A stretch of DNA of 64,000 nt from Ascidiaceihabitans sp023955215 (GCA_943788345.1 CALSPX010000004.1:124001-188000); one strand, 5' to 3'; positions 36,393 to 45,033 are shown, counted from the stretch's first letter. Notes: generated from the sequence alone by a model not told the origin. Numbers and translations: made by a program.

Positions 36393-36845
36393 TCAGACAG
36401 TTTCGGAATGGACGGCTTGTTCTACCGCTTCAGCCGTTGCCTCAATGGCCAAAAGGATCGATGCATGGCGATTTTTGTACTCGCGCGCAGGTTCTAGTAC
36501 TTCGAAGCCATCAAAGGGTGCCGTTGGGATAGGGCCGTTGTTCTTTAACATGTCTCGCAAAGAATCGCGGCCGATTTCTACTTCACTCAAGGTCAAACCG
36601 ATAATTGCGCCACCTGTAACAGCGGCTGCTGCTTGTCCTAGGGCGCAGGCTTTTACGTCTTGGCCAAACTTGGTGACAACGCCGTTTGTCACTTCGACGT
36701 CTACAGAAACAGTCGAACCACAAAGTGGGGACCTTTTTTTGACGCTTGCGTGTGGTGCTTCAAGACGTTGAAGATACGGGATGTCTGTGGTCAGGGCCAG
36801 AATACGGGCCGAATATAGTTTGATCAGATCGGTATCGTTGGCCAT
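36393..36845 (-). CDS. IscU/NifU-like iron-sulfur scaffold protein, two-cysteine variant
   Basis: Start ATG 36845 gives 150 aa with the NifU_N fold. The first two scaffold cysteines are visible: C42 in SPLCGSTVSVDV and C67 in KACALGQAA. The third IscU cysteine is not: the corresponding region reads REYKNRHASILLAIEA with His/Ala (127-128). Canonical IscU needs three cysteines to assemble a cluster, so this may be a carrier or regulatory relative. It is divergent from hisI over 83 bp. Confidence 0.82.
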   Translation of the reverse strand: MANDTDLIKLYSARILALTTDIPYLQRLEAPHASVKKRSPLCGSTVSVDVEVTNGVVTKFGQDVKACALGQAAAAVTGGAIIGLTLSEVEIGRDSLRDMLKNNGPIPTAPFDGFEVLEPAREYKNRHASILLAIEATAEAVEQAVHSETV

Positions 36846-36928
36846 CGTCGCATTCCTTGGTGTCTGGTCATTCGCCCTTGTGTCATACATAAGCTGCAAC
36901 CGACCAGATGCAAAAAGGTTTTCATAAA

Positions 36929-37288
36929 ATGACGTTTGACCCCACCACTTTGAAATACAATGAAGTCGGTTTGATCCCCGTGATAGCACAGGATGCCACA
37001 ACAGGCGAAGTGCTGATGATGGCGTGGATGAACGTCGATGCAGTGGATAAAACTTTGGAAACACGGCGGGTTACGTATTGGAGCCGTTCGCGGCAATCCT
37101 TTTGGATTAAGGGCGAAACGTCAGGGCACACCCAAGAATTGGTAGACCTGCGCTTAGATTGTGATCGGGATTGTTTGTTGGCTGTGGTCAACCAAGTCGG
37201 CGCGGCATGTCACACTGGACGCCGCAATTGCTTCTATACGTCTGTGTTGGACGGTACCGAAGTCGAACTTATGAAACCGTTAGACTAA
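36929..37288 (+). CDS. hisI: phosphoribosyl-AMP cyclohydrolase
   Basis: The 119-aa enzyme opens the purine ring of PR-AMP in histidine synthesis. The start chosen is 36929 (MTFDPTTLKYNEVG); an upstream ATG at 36908 adds seven residues. Zinc and metal ligands are in LRLDCDRDCLL and the later GAACHTGRRNCFY. MMAWMN and YWSRSRQSFWIKGETSG are family signatures. It is a standalone HisI without the HisE pyrophosphatase domain. Its stop overlaps the convergent gluQ by 3 bases. Confidence 0.94.
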   Translation: MTFDPTTLKYNEVGLIPVIAQDATTGEVLMMAWMNVDAVDKTLETRRVTYWSRSRQSFWIKGETSGHTQELVDLRLDCDRDCLLAVVNQVGAACHTGRRNCFYTSVLDGTEVELMKPLD

Positions 37289-38148
37289 CACGTCAAACCG
37301 ACCAATTTTCGAATGTCATCGGCCATATACCCCTCATCTCGAAATTTCGCGATGGCTCTGGCGTCATCGCGTTTTGCCAATCGTTTCCCTTGATCGTCGC
37401 GGATTAGGTCATGGTGATGGTAAATGGGTGTCGGAAGATCAAGTAGACTTTGAAGCAAAACGTGGATTTTGGTCGCTTCAAACAAATCTTGCCCCCGTAC
37501 AACATGGGTTATGCCTTGGGCCGCATCATCTAAGACGACCGACAAGTGGTAAGATGTGCCCATATCTTTACGCGACAGAACAATATCCCCGACCTCTGTG
37601 ATCATCTGAGCGTGGGTTGAAGTAATAATACCGGTTTCGCCGTCAGGCCCGATACCAACTTCATTGAAGGTGTAGTTTTGGTTCCGCTCGCCACAAAGCT
37701 TGAGCCGTAAAGCGGCGTCTTGCGGCCTAGGGTTTGCAATATCATTGACCAAACCACGGCAGGTCCCCTGATAGATTACCCCGTCCGGTCCAATCATTGG
37801 CGAACCTTCTTGCGGTGCAGAGGCCGCCGCCAAGATATCTTTTCGATTACAGTGGCATACGTACAGAAATCCTTGTTTCCAAAGCGCGCCGAGGGCCTTT
37901 TGATATACGGAATGTCGGGTTGATTGTACAATCACGGGCTCAGACCATTCCAGGCCAAGCCATTCTAGATCATCGTAGATCATTTGTGTCCAAGATGCAC
38001 GTGCGCGTGATTGATCGATGTCTTCAATTCGCAACAAGAACTCACCACCCAAGCGCTTGGCCATGTCATAGGCAAGCATCGCCGAATAGGCATGACCCAG
38101 ATGCAAAGGGCCAGTTGGTGATGGAGCAAATCGCGTTCTAAACATCAT
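37285..38148 (-). CDS. gluQ: glutamyl-Q tRNA(Asp) synthetase
   Basis: The 287-aa protein is a truncated glutamyl-tRNA synthetase paralog without an anticodon-binding domain. It loads Glu onto queuosine 34 of tRNA(Asp). HIGH motif: FAPSPTGPLHLGHAYSA near residue 8. Zinc-type cysteines: YVCHCNRKDI. KMSKS counterpart: GKRLAKRDDAR near the C-terminus. The length and missing C-terminal domain separate it from GltX. It is convergent with hisI and lies 21 bp beyond the trmFO end of the neighbouring gene on the same strand. Confidence 0.9.
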   Translation of the reverse strand: MMFRTRFAPSPTGPLHLGHAYSAMLAYDMAKRLGGEFLLRIEDIDQSRARASWTQMIYDDLEWLGLEWSEPVIVQSTRHSVYQKALGALWKQGFLYVCHCNRKDILAAASAPQEGSPMIGPDGVIYQGTCRGLVNDIANPRPQDAALRLKLCGERNQNYTFNEVGIGPDGETGIITSTHAQMITEVGDIVLSRKDMGTSYHLSVVLDDAAQGITHVVRGQDLFEATKIHVLLQSLLDLPTPIYHHHDLIRDDQGKRLAKRDDARAIAKFRDEGYMADDIRKLVGLTC

Positions 38149-38169
38149 AGGCCACGCTAACGTCTGCCT

Positions 38170-39525
38170 CTACGCTTCGTCCAGCGCTGATGCTTCCAAC
38201 CATGCAGACCAATCCAGTTTGGCGCGGTCTGTGTAGGCTTTGTAGCGATCTTTTCGACCACGACGTCCACCTTTCAAACCCTCAACCAACGGGAACAATC
38301 CAAAGTTCACGTTCATCGGTTGAAACGTTTTCGCATCGGCACCACCAGTGATGTGCGTGATCAATGCGCCCATCGCGGTAGTGTTTGGGGGGGCAGAGAT
38401 CGAGCCACCAAGGATTTCTGTCGCAGCCATGCGACCAGCAAGCAGTCCCATCGCAGAGCTTTCAACGTAGCCTTCAACGCCTGTGATCTGTCCGGCAAAG
38501 CGCAGGTTTGGCTGCGAGCGCAGGCGCATTTGATCGTCTAGCATCGTCGGTGAGTTCAGGAATGTATTGCGGTGGATGCCACCTAAACGAGCAAAGCTTG
38601 CGTTTTCAAGTCCGGGAATGGATTTAAAAACAGTGGTTTGCGCGCCGTACTTCATCTTGGTCTGGAAGCCAACGATGTTATAAAGCGTCCCCAGTTTATT
38701 GTCGCGGCGCAACTGAACAACCGCGTGTGCCTTTACGTCTGGCTGATGCGGATTTGTCAGGCCAACGGGTTTCATCGGGCCCCAACGCAAGGATTCACGG
38801 CCGCGTTCCGCGATCACTTCGATGGGCAAGCAGCCGTCGAAATATCCGGCTGTTTCGCCCTCATGGAACTCTGCTTTGTCGGCTTCCATCAACGCGTCGA
38901 TGAAACCCTCGTACTGTTCTTTGTCCATCGGACAGTTGAGGTAAGCGGTGCGCTCTTCCTCGGTTTCGCCTTTGTCATAGCGCGATTGCATCCACGCTTT
39001 GGACATGTCGATGCTGTCGAAATAGACGATTGGGGCGATGGCATCGAAAAACGCCAAAGCGTCCGCACCGGTGTGTGTCGCGATGGATTTACCCAGATCA
39101 CCAGAGGTGAGGGGGCCGGTTGCGATGATCCAATGGCCGTCGGACGGCAGCTCTTTTATCTCACCGTACTCAACGGAAATGTTTGGGTGTGCATTTATCG
39201 CGTCAGTCACTGCCTGGGCAAAGTGATCGCGATCCACAGCCAATGCGCCACCGGCAGGAAGGCGGTGTTTGTCTGCGGTTTGCATAATCAAACCATTGGC
39301 TTGGCGCATTTCCCAATGGAGCAGACCAACCGCGTTTTGCTCATCATCGTCAGAGCGGAAAGAGTTGGAACAAACCATTTCCCCCATCAATCCCGTCTGA
39401 TGCGCAAAGGTTTCAACTTCGGGCCGCATTTCGTGGATGACCACTTTAACGCCCATGTTTGCGGCTTGCCATGCAGCCTCTGAGCCGGCCATGCCGCCGC
39501 CCACGATGTGAAGAATATCTGTCAT
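38170..39525 (-). CDS. trmFO: methylenetetrahydrofolate-tRNA-(uracil-54-C5)-methyltransferase TrmFO
   Basis: The 451-aa flavoprotein makes ribothymidine 54 in tRNA from methylene-THF and FAD. HIVGGGMAGSEAAWQAANMG is the N-terminal dinucleotide-binding motif. YCNCPMD-like catalytic context is seen in TAYLNCPMDKEQYEGF, and LRFAGQITGVEGYVESSAMG is the second FAD segment. The 301-bp gap upstream (39526-39826) carries a folded element described separately. It precedes gluQ by 21 bp, so both tRNA-modification genes may be co-transcribed. Confidence 0.95.
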   Translation of the reverse strand: MTDILHIVGGGMAGSEAAWQAANMGVKVVIHEMRPEVETFAHQTGLMGEMVCSNSFRSDDDEQNAVGLLHWEMRQANGLIMQTADKHRLPAGGALAVDRDHFAQAVTDAINAHPNISVEYGEIKELPSDGHWIIATGPLTSGDLGKSIATHTGADALAFFDAIAPIVYFDSIDMSKAWMQSRYDKGETEEERTAYLNCPMDKEQYEGFIDALMEADKAEFHEGETAGYFDGCLPIEVIAERGRESLRWGPMKPVGLTNPHQPDVKAHAVVQLRRDNKLGTLYNIVGFQTKMKYGAQTTVFKSIPGLENASFARLGGIHRNTFLNSPTMLDDQMRLRSQPNLRFAGQITGVEGYVESSAMGLLAGRMAATEILGGSISAPPNTTAMGALITHITGGADAKTFQPMNVNFGLFPLVEGLKGGRRGRKDRYKAYTDRAKLDWSAWLEASALDEA

Positions 39526-39603
39526 AAAGGTGATCTAGGGCAGCAATGCCATACAAACAACACCCAATTTTGGGTCTGTCATCTTAGATGTAGGGGGTTT
39601 TTG

Positions 39604-39672
39604 GGGTCGCCGGAGCGGGGACGGTCGATCAGTGAGAGCTGATCTGGAGGGACCTTCCGCCATCGGCGACCC
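39604..39672 (-). ncRNA. structured RNA-like element upstream of trmFO
   Basis: The 69-bp segment folds on either strand into a multi-tier hairpin. The outer stem of 9 bp is 39604-39612 with 39664-39672, then 4 bp (39615-39618 with 39657-39660), 4 bp (39623-39626 with 39651-39654) and 6 bp (39627-39632 with 39639-39644) with a 6-nt loop. On the minus strand it lies 79 bp upstream of the trmFO ATG, within its likely leader. No T-run follows on either strand, so it is not a simple terminator. The family is not recognised; strand is assigned by context only. Confidence 0.45.
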
Positions 39673-39826
39673 AAAAGGTGTCGGGACAATTTCTTATCCC
39701 GTGCCTCACTTGTGCCTTATTCACGCCCAATTTGCTAAAAAAAAATAGAAACTGTGCGTTTTCGCTTCGGAAACAGTAAGGTTCTGTCAGTTTAATTTAT
39801 ACTTTACAGTATGTTGAGTTCATGTG

Positions 39827-40612
39827 TCATTGTTCCCACGTCGGATCACGCTTCTCCAAGAATGCCGCAATTCCCTCAGATGTGTCACGATCCAGCATGT
39901 TTTCGACCATGACATCGCCCGTATAGGCATATGCATCTGCCACATTCATCTCGATTTGATTGTAAAACGCCTCTTTTCCGATCTTCACGGCGGTGCCCAG
40001 TTTCGATGCAACCGTATCGGCAAGTGCCATTGTCTCATTCTCTAACGCTTCGGGGGCAACCACGCGATTAATCAAACCCAACGTTTCGGCCCGCTCTGCC
40101 TCTATAAATGCACCGGTTGTGAGCATTTCAAACGCTTGCTTGCGGCCAATGTTGCGTGACAACGCCACCATTGGTGTTGAACAGAACAACCCAATGTTGA
40201 CGCCATTCACCCCAAATTTTGTGCCCTGTGCTGCGATAGCCATGTCACAAGTGGCAACCAGTTGGCATCCGGCGGCTGTGGCGATGCCGTGTACTTGGGC
40301 GATGACCGGTTGTGGCATTGATTGAACGCGGGCCATCATGGCTGTGCATCGATCGAACAGATCTTTAAAATATGCTTTGCCGCCATCTTCTGCCTGACGG
40401 CCTGCGGTCATTTGTTTCAGATCATGACCTGCGCAAAACGCTTTGCCGTTTCCGGAGATGATAACCGCACGAGCAGATCGATCGTTGGCGATTTCATCCA
40501 ATGATGTATGCAACGCCGCCAACATTTCATCTGAAAGTGCATTTAGTCGCTCAGGCGCGTTCATCACCAATCGTGTGACGGGGCCTGTGTCGTGACGTTC
40601 TAAAATTGCCAT
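39827..40612 (-). CDS. enoyl-CoA hydratase/isomerase family protein
   Basis: The 261-aa crotonase-fold protein should hydrate or isomerise an acyl-CoA. The oxyanion-hole motif GNGKAFCAGHDLKQM lies near residue 55 and the second one, VHGIATAAGCQLVATCDMAIA, near 108. The family catalytic Glu positions are not both evident: the second motif region reads GLFCSTPMVALSRNIG, without a Glu in the usual place. The substrate is unknown. It is divergent from a thioesterase (57-bp gap), suggesting a linked acyl-CoA function. Confidence 0.88.
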   Translation of the reverse strand: MAILERHDTGPVTRLVMNAPERLNALSDEMLAALHTSLDEIANDRSARAVIISGNGKAFCAGHDLKQMTAGRQAEDGGKAYFKDLFDRCTAMMARVQSMPQPVIAQVHGIATAAGCQLVATCDMAIAAQGTKFGVNGVNIGLFCSTPMVALSRNIGRKQAFEMLTTGAFIEAERAETLGLINRVVAPEALENETMALADTVASKLGTAVKIGKEAFYNQIEMNVADAYAYTGDVMVENMLDRDTSEGIAAFLEKRDPTWEQ

Positions 40613-40669
40613 CTTGCTCTCCGATCAATTCCACGAAAACAATACGACAATGGGTAGGGGAGTAAAGCC

Positions 40670-41104
40670 ATGACGCAGAAAACGCCAAGTCTTCAGATGA
40701 ATGAGGCGCAGTTGATGACATTCATGCGTGAGGTGTTTCATCAAGTTGCCGATGAATTTGAAGTGGAACACGTGGCTGACAACGAAATCACAGTGCGATT
40801 GCTGGTTACTGAAAAGCATCTGCGCCCGGGTGGGACGGTATCTGGTCCGTCAATGTTCGCGCTAGCTGATGTCTGTGCATATCTTGGGACATTGGCGATG
40901 ATTGGCCCCAAGGCATTGGCTGTGACAACGAACTGCGCAATTGATTTCATGCGTAAACCTGCTGCGAATACCGATTTGATTGCAAAAGGCCGCTTGTTGA
41001 AGTTGGGCAAGCAGTTGGCAGTGTCTGACGTGCTGGTCTATTCTGATGGTTTAGATAAGCCCGTAGCGCGTGCCAGTCTGACCTACGCTATCCCGCCGAA
41101 ATAA
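40670..41104 (+). CDS. PaaI-type hot-dog thioesterase
   Basis: The 144-aa protein has the 4HBT hot-dog pattern: VRLLVTEKHLRPGGTVSGPS, then the central helix MFALADVCAYLGTLAMIG with the conserved Asp, and TTNCAIDFMRKP. Such enzymes hydrolyse acyl- or aryl-CoA thioesters. ATG 40670 follows AGGGGAGTAAAGCC. The gene shares a divergent promoter gap with the enoyl-CoA hydratase. The substrate cannot be told. Confidence 0.87.
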   Translation: MTQKTPSLQMNEAQLMTFMREVFHQVADEFEVEHVADNEITVRLLVTEKHLRPGGTVSGPSMFALADVCAYLGTLAMIGPKALAVTTNCAIDFMRKPAANTDLIAKGRLLKLGKQLAVSDVLVYSDGLDKPVARASLTYAIPPK

Positions 41105-41115
41105 CGCCAGAATAC

Positions 41116-41144
41116 AAAAAGCCCGCCAGAACAAGTCCGGCGGG
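41116..41144 (-). terminator. terminator of the DUF1127 gene
   Basis: On the minus strand CCCGCC and GGCGGG pair across an 11-nt internal segment and are followed by a T5 run (A5 at 41116-41120). It also lies just after the convergent thioesterase gene. Confidence 0.75.
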
Positions 41145-41256
41145 AAGGAAGAGGTCTGGCAAACCTTGCATACACACGGGGAGAGGTCGGCAAGGTGACG
41201 GAAGAGTCAGATTTGCCAGAACAACCGTGCAGCCTCACGACGAGCCTGCAGGGGTG

Positions 41257-41439
41257 TTAGTCCCACATCGCGCACTGCGTCTCCGTCAATTGGCCCAGGG
41301 CCTGTCGGGTGCGGTGGCGAAGGGTCCATTTAGACACTGTCACAGCAAATTGAACAGCCAAGACCGATACAATCGGTAGGGCATTGTTTTCACGTAGGTA
41401 AATTAACGCGTCGATGTTCTGATATGCTGTCCGTGTCAT
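41257..41439 (-). CDS. DUF1127 (YjiS-like) small protein
   Basis: The 60-aa protein ends with the DUF1127 motif, here SKWTLRHRTRQALGQLTETQ, in an arginine-rich amphipathic helix. Related small proteins in alphaproteobacteria are linked to RNA metabolism and phosphate or stress responses. AGGAGATTACC precedes ATG 41439. The gene is divergent from the MocR-type regulator, and the first dyad of the operator array (41451-41470) lies directly upstream of its ribosome site. Confidence 0.8.
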   Translation of the reverse strand: MTRTAYQNIDALIYLRENNALPIVSVLAVQFAVTVSKWTLRHRTRQALGQLTETQCAMWD

Positions 41440-41450
41440 GGTAATCTCCT

Positions 41451-41542
41451 AAATTGTATTGACACAATTTGACGTTATCGTCATGGTTGTTGATACATAT
41501 TGTGGTACAAAGAATCTATGGAAACATTGTAATGGATACAAT
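41451..41542. promoter_or_regulatory. TTGT/ACAA dyad array at the MocR gene
   Basis: Three inverted repeats sit between the divergent genes: AAATTGT-N6-ACAATTT (41451-41470), TTGT-N3-ACAA (41500-41510) and ATTGTA-N5-TACAAT (41526-41542). The last spans the MocR start codon at 41532. Such placement fits autorepression by the MocR regulator and joint control of the DUF1127 gene. Confidence 0.6.
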
Positions 41543-42941
41543 TTGGCAGCCAACCCTCACGGATGGGGCTGGACCTAAGTACAAAGCGGTTGCGCAGACC
41601 ATCCGCGATGGTGTGGCGCGCGGCGAATTGGCGGAGGGGGCAAAACTGCCACCTGTCCGTGATTTGGCGTGGAAGTTGGGTATTACGCCGGGAACCGTTG
41701 CCCGTGCTTATACTATCCTGACTGACGAAGGGATGTTGACAGCCGAAGTTGGTCGCGGAACATTTGTGGCGTCCAAACGCAGCTTTGCACCGCTATTTAT
41801 GCCGATTGAGGTAGACTCAGCGATCCACGATGAAGAGCAGCAAACCTATCAGGTGAACCTGTTTTCCCCACACTTGCCCAACGTGGGGCAAGCCAGCTTG
41901 ATCCGTCAATTGCTGTCAGACATTGCCCACGATCCACCGTCAGGCATGATGCATTACCCTAGTCGTCAAAATTCACTGTCTGCGCGCCAAGCGGCTGTAA
42001 GCTGGTTGAAAAACGCGCCGCTGGGTGGGTTTCGTGAGGGAGACCTGACTTTGACTAATGGCGGGCAAAACGCGATCCTGATTGTGATGCAGGCGGTTCT
42101 AAAGGGGCGCCGCCCGACTGTATTGGTTGAAGAACTCGCATACCCCGGCTTCCGCCGTGCCGCTGAATTGCTACGCGTAAATGTTGTGCCAATTGCAATG
42201 GATAAGGACGGGATCATTCCCGAAGCGCTAGCCGCCGCATGTGATGCCTACGAGGCGCAAATTCTGTGCACGTCGCCTGAGGTTCATAATCCCACCTGTG
42301 GCTTCACACCGGAAAGCCGTCGAAAAGAGATTGTTGAGATTGCGCGCAAACACGATCTGCAAATACTGGAAGATGATTGTTATCGCATGGGCGCTGCCGA
42401 GGCACCTACCTATCGAATGCTTGCACCTGAGCGTGGTTGGTATGTGTCTTCGATTTCTAAAACGGTTACGCCATCCTTGCGCATTGGTATTGCCGTAGCG
42501 CCTGAGGGCAAGGGCCCTAAACTGCGCCGGGCGGCAGAGCACTCATTCTTTGGGTTGGCGACACCTATCACTGACCTTTGTGCCCGTCTTCTTGTTCATC
42601 CACAGCTGGATTCACTGACGACAAAGGCACGGATGGGGACCAATGCATTTGTAGAAATCGCTGTAAATATCCTTGGCGGCTATGACCTGCATTGGCGCAA
42701 AGATGTGCCGTTTCTTTGGTTGAAATTACCAGAGGGTTGGCGCGCAGGTGCATTTTGTCAGGCAGCCGAAGCGGTGGGCGTGCAAATTCGCCCTGCTGAA
42801 GAGTTCGCATGTCGCGATGCGCGTGTACCCCATGCGGTGCGCTTTGCCATCAATGCTGGAGTGAGCTTAGAGAGCTTTGAGGCAGCTATTGGCCGTCTTC
42901 GTGATCTATTGGACAATCCGCAAGAACAGATCGGCGTTTGA
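41532..42941 (+). CDS. MocR-type regulator (GntR wHTH fused to aminotransferase fold)
   Basis: Start ATG 41532 gives 469 aa. A GntR-type winged helix lies at about 10-80 (KLPPVRDLAWKLGITPGTVARAY). A type-I aminotransferase-like domain fills the rest, with the PLP lysine K310 in SSISKTVTPSLRIGI and CTSPEVHNPTCGFTPESR as substrate-loop region. MocR proteins use PLP or an amino-compound adduct as the signal. The longer frame reaching to 41469 runs through the operator dyads and is not used here. The target pathway is unknown. Confidence 0.9.
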   Translation: MDTIWQPTLTDGAGPKYKAVAQTIRDGVARGELAEGAKLPPVRDLAWKLGITPGTVARAYTILTDEGMLTAEVGRGTFVASKRSFAPLFMPIEVDSAIHDEEQQTYQVNLFSPHLPNVGQASLIRQLLSDIAHDPPSGMMHYPSRQNSLSARQAAVSWLKNAPLGGFREGDLTLTNGGQNAILIVMQAVLKGRRPTVLVEELAYPGFRRAAELLRVNVVPIAMDKDGIIPEALAAACDAYEAQILCTSPEVHNPTCGFTPESRRKEIVEIARKHDLQILEDDCYRMGAAEAPTYRMLAPERGWYVSSISKTVTPSLRIGIAVAPEGKGPKLRRAAEHSFFGLATPITDLCARLLVHPQLDSLTTKARMGTNAFVEIAVNILGGYDLHWRKDVPFLWLKLPEGWRAGAFCQAAEAVGVQIRPAEEFACRDARVPHAVRFAINAGVSLESFEAAIGRLRDLLDNPQEQIGV

Positions 42942-42944
42942 TCG

Positions 42945-43994
42945 TCATAGCAAGCCACCAGCCCCCCACGCTAGACCAATGACAGTCGCAATGGCTGAAA
43001 GCAGCCCAGAGTAGGCTGCTATCTTAGGAATGGAAAACGGGCGCTCCCCATAGGTGCGTCCGTCGATACCTGACACAACAACCTTCATTGGCTTGCCTTT
43101 GTATTCATAGTGCAAAATCCAAACGGGCAAGAGGATACGGCGATAATGAATGCCTGATGTGTGAGTGTGGTATCCAAGGTTATTCACGCCTGATTTGTTG
43201 ATATGTTGTTTGATCCGGTTGCGTATCAACAACCGCTTGTCAGCCTCATTTGCATCCAACCCGTCGGCGACGCTTTGGTGGTGGCGCTCTGCTGCAAATC
43301 CGGCCAGATAGCCTTCGCGGTATGGGCGCAGAGCGCTTGGATCAAAGTCGTGCAAAATCCCATCGCGGATCAATGGGGTCACGTGGGGTGATGCGGGCAT
43401 TAGGAGGTCATCAAAACTGATCCTCATTTTGCCCTTGGTCGTCTTTGTCCGACGGTTGCTGCTGCTGCCAACGGTGTACTGGGCCCAATACTCGACGGCT
43501 TCTTCGCTATCAAAGGTCCAGAACGGCGCATAAAGCCCTGCAACCCGTGCCTTTGCGACGATACCCTCCAAATCATTGGGGGCAGCAACGCGTCGTTTCA
43601 CCCAGGCTTGGGTCTGGTGTTGGGCATACATTGCGTCGATCTCAAACGGGATCAAAGCCATCGTTTCATAACCGGTGTCTTGCGTACTCAAAACAACGGG
43701 TCCATCGCAATAAGGGCAGCGTTCAGACAGAGCAGGGCCCGTGAATAAAACATCCCCACCACATGTGTTACAGTGATGCGCACGGGTTTTGCTTAGGTCT
43801 GGCGGATCCTCCTCAGTCAAGTTTGGATCATAGCCTAGTTCTTCCGCCGCCTTGTAATCATTATCCGTTTTCAAATCATGGACATTGCCACAGCTCGCAC
43901 ACTCTAGTCCGCGATAGGTTGGGGAATAGCTGCACTGTCCAGCACAAGTTGGGCATTGAAGATCAGGCTGTGTGGCGTTGGTGGTGTCCATCAA
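42945..43994 (-). CDS. double zinc-ribbon protein with C-terminal membrane anchor
   Basis: The 349-aa protein has two zinc ribbons near the N-terminus: C14/C17 with C32/C35, and C75/C78 with C93/C96. A central region of unknown fold is followed by GIHYRRILLPVWILHYEYKG and a final hydrophobic hairpin (about 320-348). Proteins of this make-up are often annotated as TFIIB-type zinc-ribbon proteins and may act at the membrane in protein quality control. It is coupled by a 4-nt overlap to the small membrane protein upstream. Confidence 0.75.
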   Translation of the reverse strand: MMDTTNATQPDLQCPTCAGQCSYSPTYRGLECASCGNVHDLKTDNDYKAAEELGYDPNLTEEDPPDLSKTRAHHCNTCGGDVLFTGPALSERCPYCDGPVVLSTQDTGYETMALIPFEIDAMYAQHQTQAWVKRRVAAPNDLEGIVAKARVAGLYAPFWTFDSEEAVEYWAQYTVGSSSNRRTKTTKGKMRISFDDLLMPASPHVTPLIRDGILHDFDPSALRPYREGYLAGFAAERHHQSVADGLDANEADKRLLIRNRIKQHINKSGVNNLGYHTHTSGIHYRRILLPVWILHYEYKGKPMKVVVSGIDGRTYGERPFSIPKIAAYSGLLSAIATVIGLAWGAGGLL

Positions 43995-44266
43995 TCGGAG
44001 TCCGCGAGTGCAGCCGCAATTTCAATCAGGATGCGAAGGCGAAGCCAAGAGCGGTCCACGGCACCCTGTAAATCACCAGATACGCCCCAATCACCAATGA
44101 TGGTTGCGATAAACCACGTGGTCATCAACCAAAACGCAATCATTGACCAACCAGCTATTGTGCGAATCCATCCTGCGGATCCCTGTTTTAACTCATGATG
44201 GCCTTCATATACCTTGATCAGCTTCACAACAGGCAGCATCCCCACAAAGGTTGCGGTGATCATCAA
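43991..44266 (-). CDS. small two-span membrane protein
   Basis: The 91-aa product has two hydrophobic segments (about 1-18 and 35-60, GWSMIAFWLMTTWFIATIIG) and a helical charged tail (WLRLRILIEIAAALADSD). The chosen start is TTG 44266; ATG 44263 is an equal choice and neither has a clear ribosome site. The frame stays open to about 44120 positions upstream in hydrophobic sequence, so the true start is uncertain. Its stop overlaps the zinc-ribbon gene by 4 nt, so they likely work together. Family not recognised. Confidence 0.6.
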   Translation of the reverse strand: MMITATFVGMLPVVKLIKVYEGHHELKQGSAGWIRTIAGWSMIAFWLMTTWFIATIIGDWGVSGDLQGAVDRSWLRLRILIEIAAALADSD

Positions 44267-44471
44267 TACGACTGCGGCAAGGATTGGTGAGGTGGGGGGC
44301 GTTATGAAATGTAAAACTCACTTAAAACGTCAAATTGAGGCTTGTAAAATATGTGCAAGCCATTGGGATTGATTGCAAGAGGCGTTATTGGGTTTAGACA
44401 GCTCAAATTTTATGGGGTATTTTAATACCTTATTTTTAACATGTTGTTTTTACTTGTTTAAAACATGATTG

Positions 44472-44505
44472 TTGTGCTTGATCACGCTCGCACTTGCTAT
44501 ATAAG
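44472..44505 (+). promoter_or_regulatory. candidate promoter of rplM-rpsI
   Basis: TTGTGCTTGATC with a TATATAAG downstream at 44498-44505 resembles a sigma-70 promoter, 67 bp before the rplM start. The exact -35 hexamer is ambiguous. The rest of the 44267-44571 gap shows no gene. Confidence 0.45.
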
Positions 44506-44571
44506 CCGCTCATCACTTACCAGAGTTGGTCATTCGACCTGCTCACTCACCTAAAACAGGACTATCCTGCC

Positions 44572-45033
44572 ATGAAAACCTTTTCTGCAACACCAGCAGA
44601 TATCGAAAAAAAATGGATCATCATTGATGCTGAAGGCATCGTGTTGGGTCGTTTGGCTTCGATTATTGCTATGCGCCTTCGCGGCAAGCACAAAGCAACG
44701 TTCACACCGCACATGGATTGCGGCGACAACGTTATCGTCATCAACGCTGAAAAAGTGCAGTTGACTGGTAACAAACGTCAAGAGCACCACTACTGGCACA
44801 CTGGCCACCCAGGTGGCATCAAGTCACGTACAAAAGAAGAAATCCTCGAGGGCAAATACCCAGAGCGCGTTCTGACTTTGGCTGTGAAACGTATGTTGCC
44901 AGGCAACCGCCTGAGCCGTCAAATCATGACAAACATGCGTGTATATGCTGGTGCTGAGCATCCACATGAAGCGCAAAACCCAGAAGTTTTGGATGTTGCA
45001 TCCATGAACTCTAAAAACACACGGAGCGCATGA
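44572..45033 (+). CDS. rplM: 50S ribosomal protein L13
   Basis: The 153-aa protein starts at 44572 (MKTFSATPADIEKKW), consistent with alphaproteobacterial L13; a longer frame from 44494 only reads the leader. Signatures: WIIIDAEGIVLGRLAS, HKATFTPHMDCGDNVIVINA, YWHTGHPGG and the central VKRMLPGNRLSRQ. L13 is an early-assembly protein of the large subunit. Its stop overlaps rpsI, the usual pair. Confidence 0.97.
   Translation: MKTFSATPADIEKKWIIIDAEGIVLGRLASIIAMRLRGKHKATFTPHMDCGDNVIVINAEKVQLTGNKRQEHHYWHTGHPGGIKSRTKEEILEGKYPERVLTLAVKRMLPGNRLSRQIMTNMRVYAGAEHPHEAQNPEVLDVASMNSKNTRSA

Noticed and set aside
38638..39483. 281-codon frame antisense to trmFO
   Set aside because: It overlaps a convincing gene fully and its translation shows no domain or coherent composition.
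39604..39672. Signal recognition particle or 6S-type RNA
   Set aside because: The conserved SRP GGAA-loop motif is missing and the length is too short for 6S RNA; it is kept only as an unnamed fold.
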